Part shown: in pieces, positions 63,746 to 64,000 of the stretch | How the letters are laid out: each line of letters begins with the position of its first letter | Position numbering within the stretch: the stretch's first letter is position 1 | DNA from: Epinephelus fuscoguttatus | Taxonomy: Eukaryota; Chordata; Actinopteri; Perciformes; Serranidae | Assembly (NCBI RefSeq): GCF_011397635.1 | Contig: NC_064756.1 | Location: 3,056,922-3,120,921 of the forward strand | Direction: 5' to 3' | DNA length: 64,000 nucleotides | Position numbers and translations under genes: made by a program | The notes under the pieces: model-generated | Told to the model about the DNA's origin: nothing | Seen by the model: only the letters and a program-made list of their open reading frames with translations | Databases searched by the model: none

Positions 63746-64000
63746 AATATATTAAACTTTTAATGAATGTAAATGTATGTTTTAAGGTTTTCTCTATCTT
63801 AAAAAAAGGCCTGTAATCTATCTTAAACCCATCTTGGCGCCGGATGTGAATGTCCTCATGAACTGGCTGAAATCATGGGCCGCGCCTGTGTGGTGACATC
63901 ACCAAAAATCAACAATGATCCCAGTCCCCAGTCAACACAGCAGAAACACTCACAACAAAATTATCTATAATCATTATTAGGGCTGCCACTAACAATTATT

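Overview
The window looks like nuclear DNA from a ray-finned (teleost) fish. It holds two split genes on the + strand in a background of fish-type transposable elements: L2/CR1-like and other non-LTR retrotransposons, a Tc1/mariner remnant, PIF/Harbinger pieces, TTAA-flanked palindromic elements and tRNA-headed SINEs. No prokaryotic gene, tRNA/rRNA gene or CRISPR array was seen.

Gene 1 (939-23181) is the 3' part of plekhg2, a Dbl-family RhoGEF. Eleven exons with consistent splice phases give one open frame of 2,077 codons plus a stop. The DH and PH domains lie upstream of the window; what is present is the long Ser/Pro/Gln-rich regulatory tail. An 8-nt micro-exon (7956-7963) is required to keep the frame. 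Introns carry a Myb/SANT transposon ORF, an L2-type LINE 3' part, a 1.07-kb palindromic element and a TTAA-flanked element containing the 5' part of a LINE.

The interval 23182-34860 is intergenic: a probable 3'UTR, a degenerate tandem array (25.2-26.1 kb), a second copy of a ~1-kb repeat that also sits inside plekhg2, a Harbinger fragment and the il15l upstream region.

Gene 2 (coding 35170-48355, + strand, four coding exons, 148 aa) is a short-chain four-helix cytokine of the IL-2/IL-15/IL-15-like group, best called interleukin-15-like. It has a signal peptide, the C-x6-C and C-x2-C cysteine pairs of IL-15 and an IL-15-type last helix. Its leader carries six upstream AUGs; the last uORF overlaps the start codon, suggesting tight translational control as known for mammalian IL-15. 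Its introns are large and repeat-rich; intron 2 holds a 1.5-kb minisatellite apparently grown from a dispersed repeat also present in introns 1 and 3.

From 48.4 kb to the end no convincing host exon was found. This part is a mosaic of two dispersed repeat families, SINEs, LINE fragments, a second Harbinger fragment and a ~3-kb inverted repeat (60208-63190) whose left arm is interrupted by a 590-bp solo LTR with a 4-bp target duplication. The two genes have no obvious functional link; their adjacency is a synteny marker. Repeat families A and B named below are defined only within this window.
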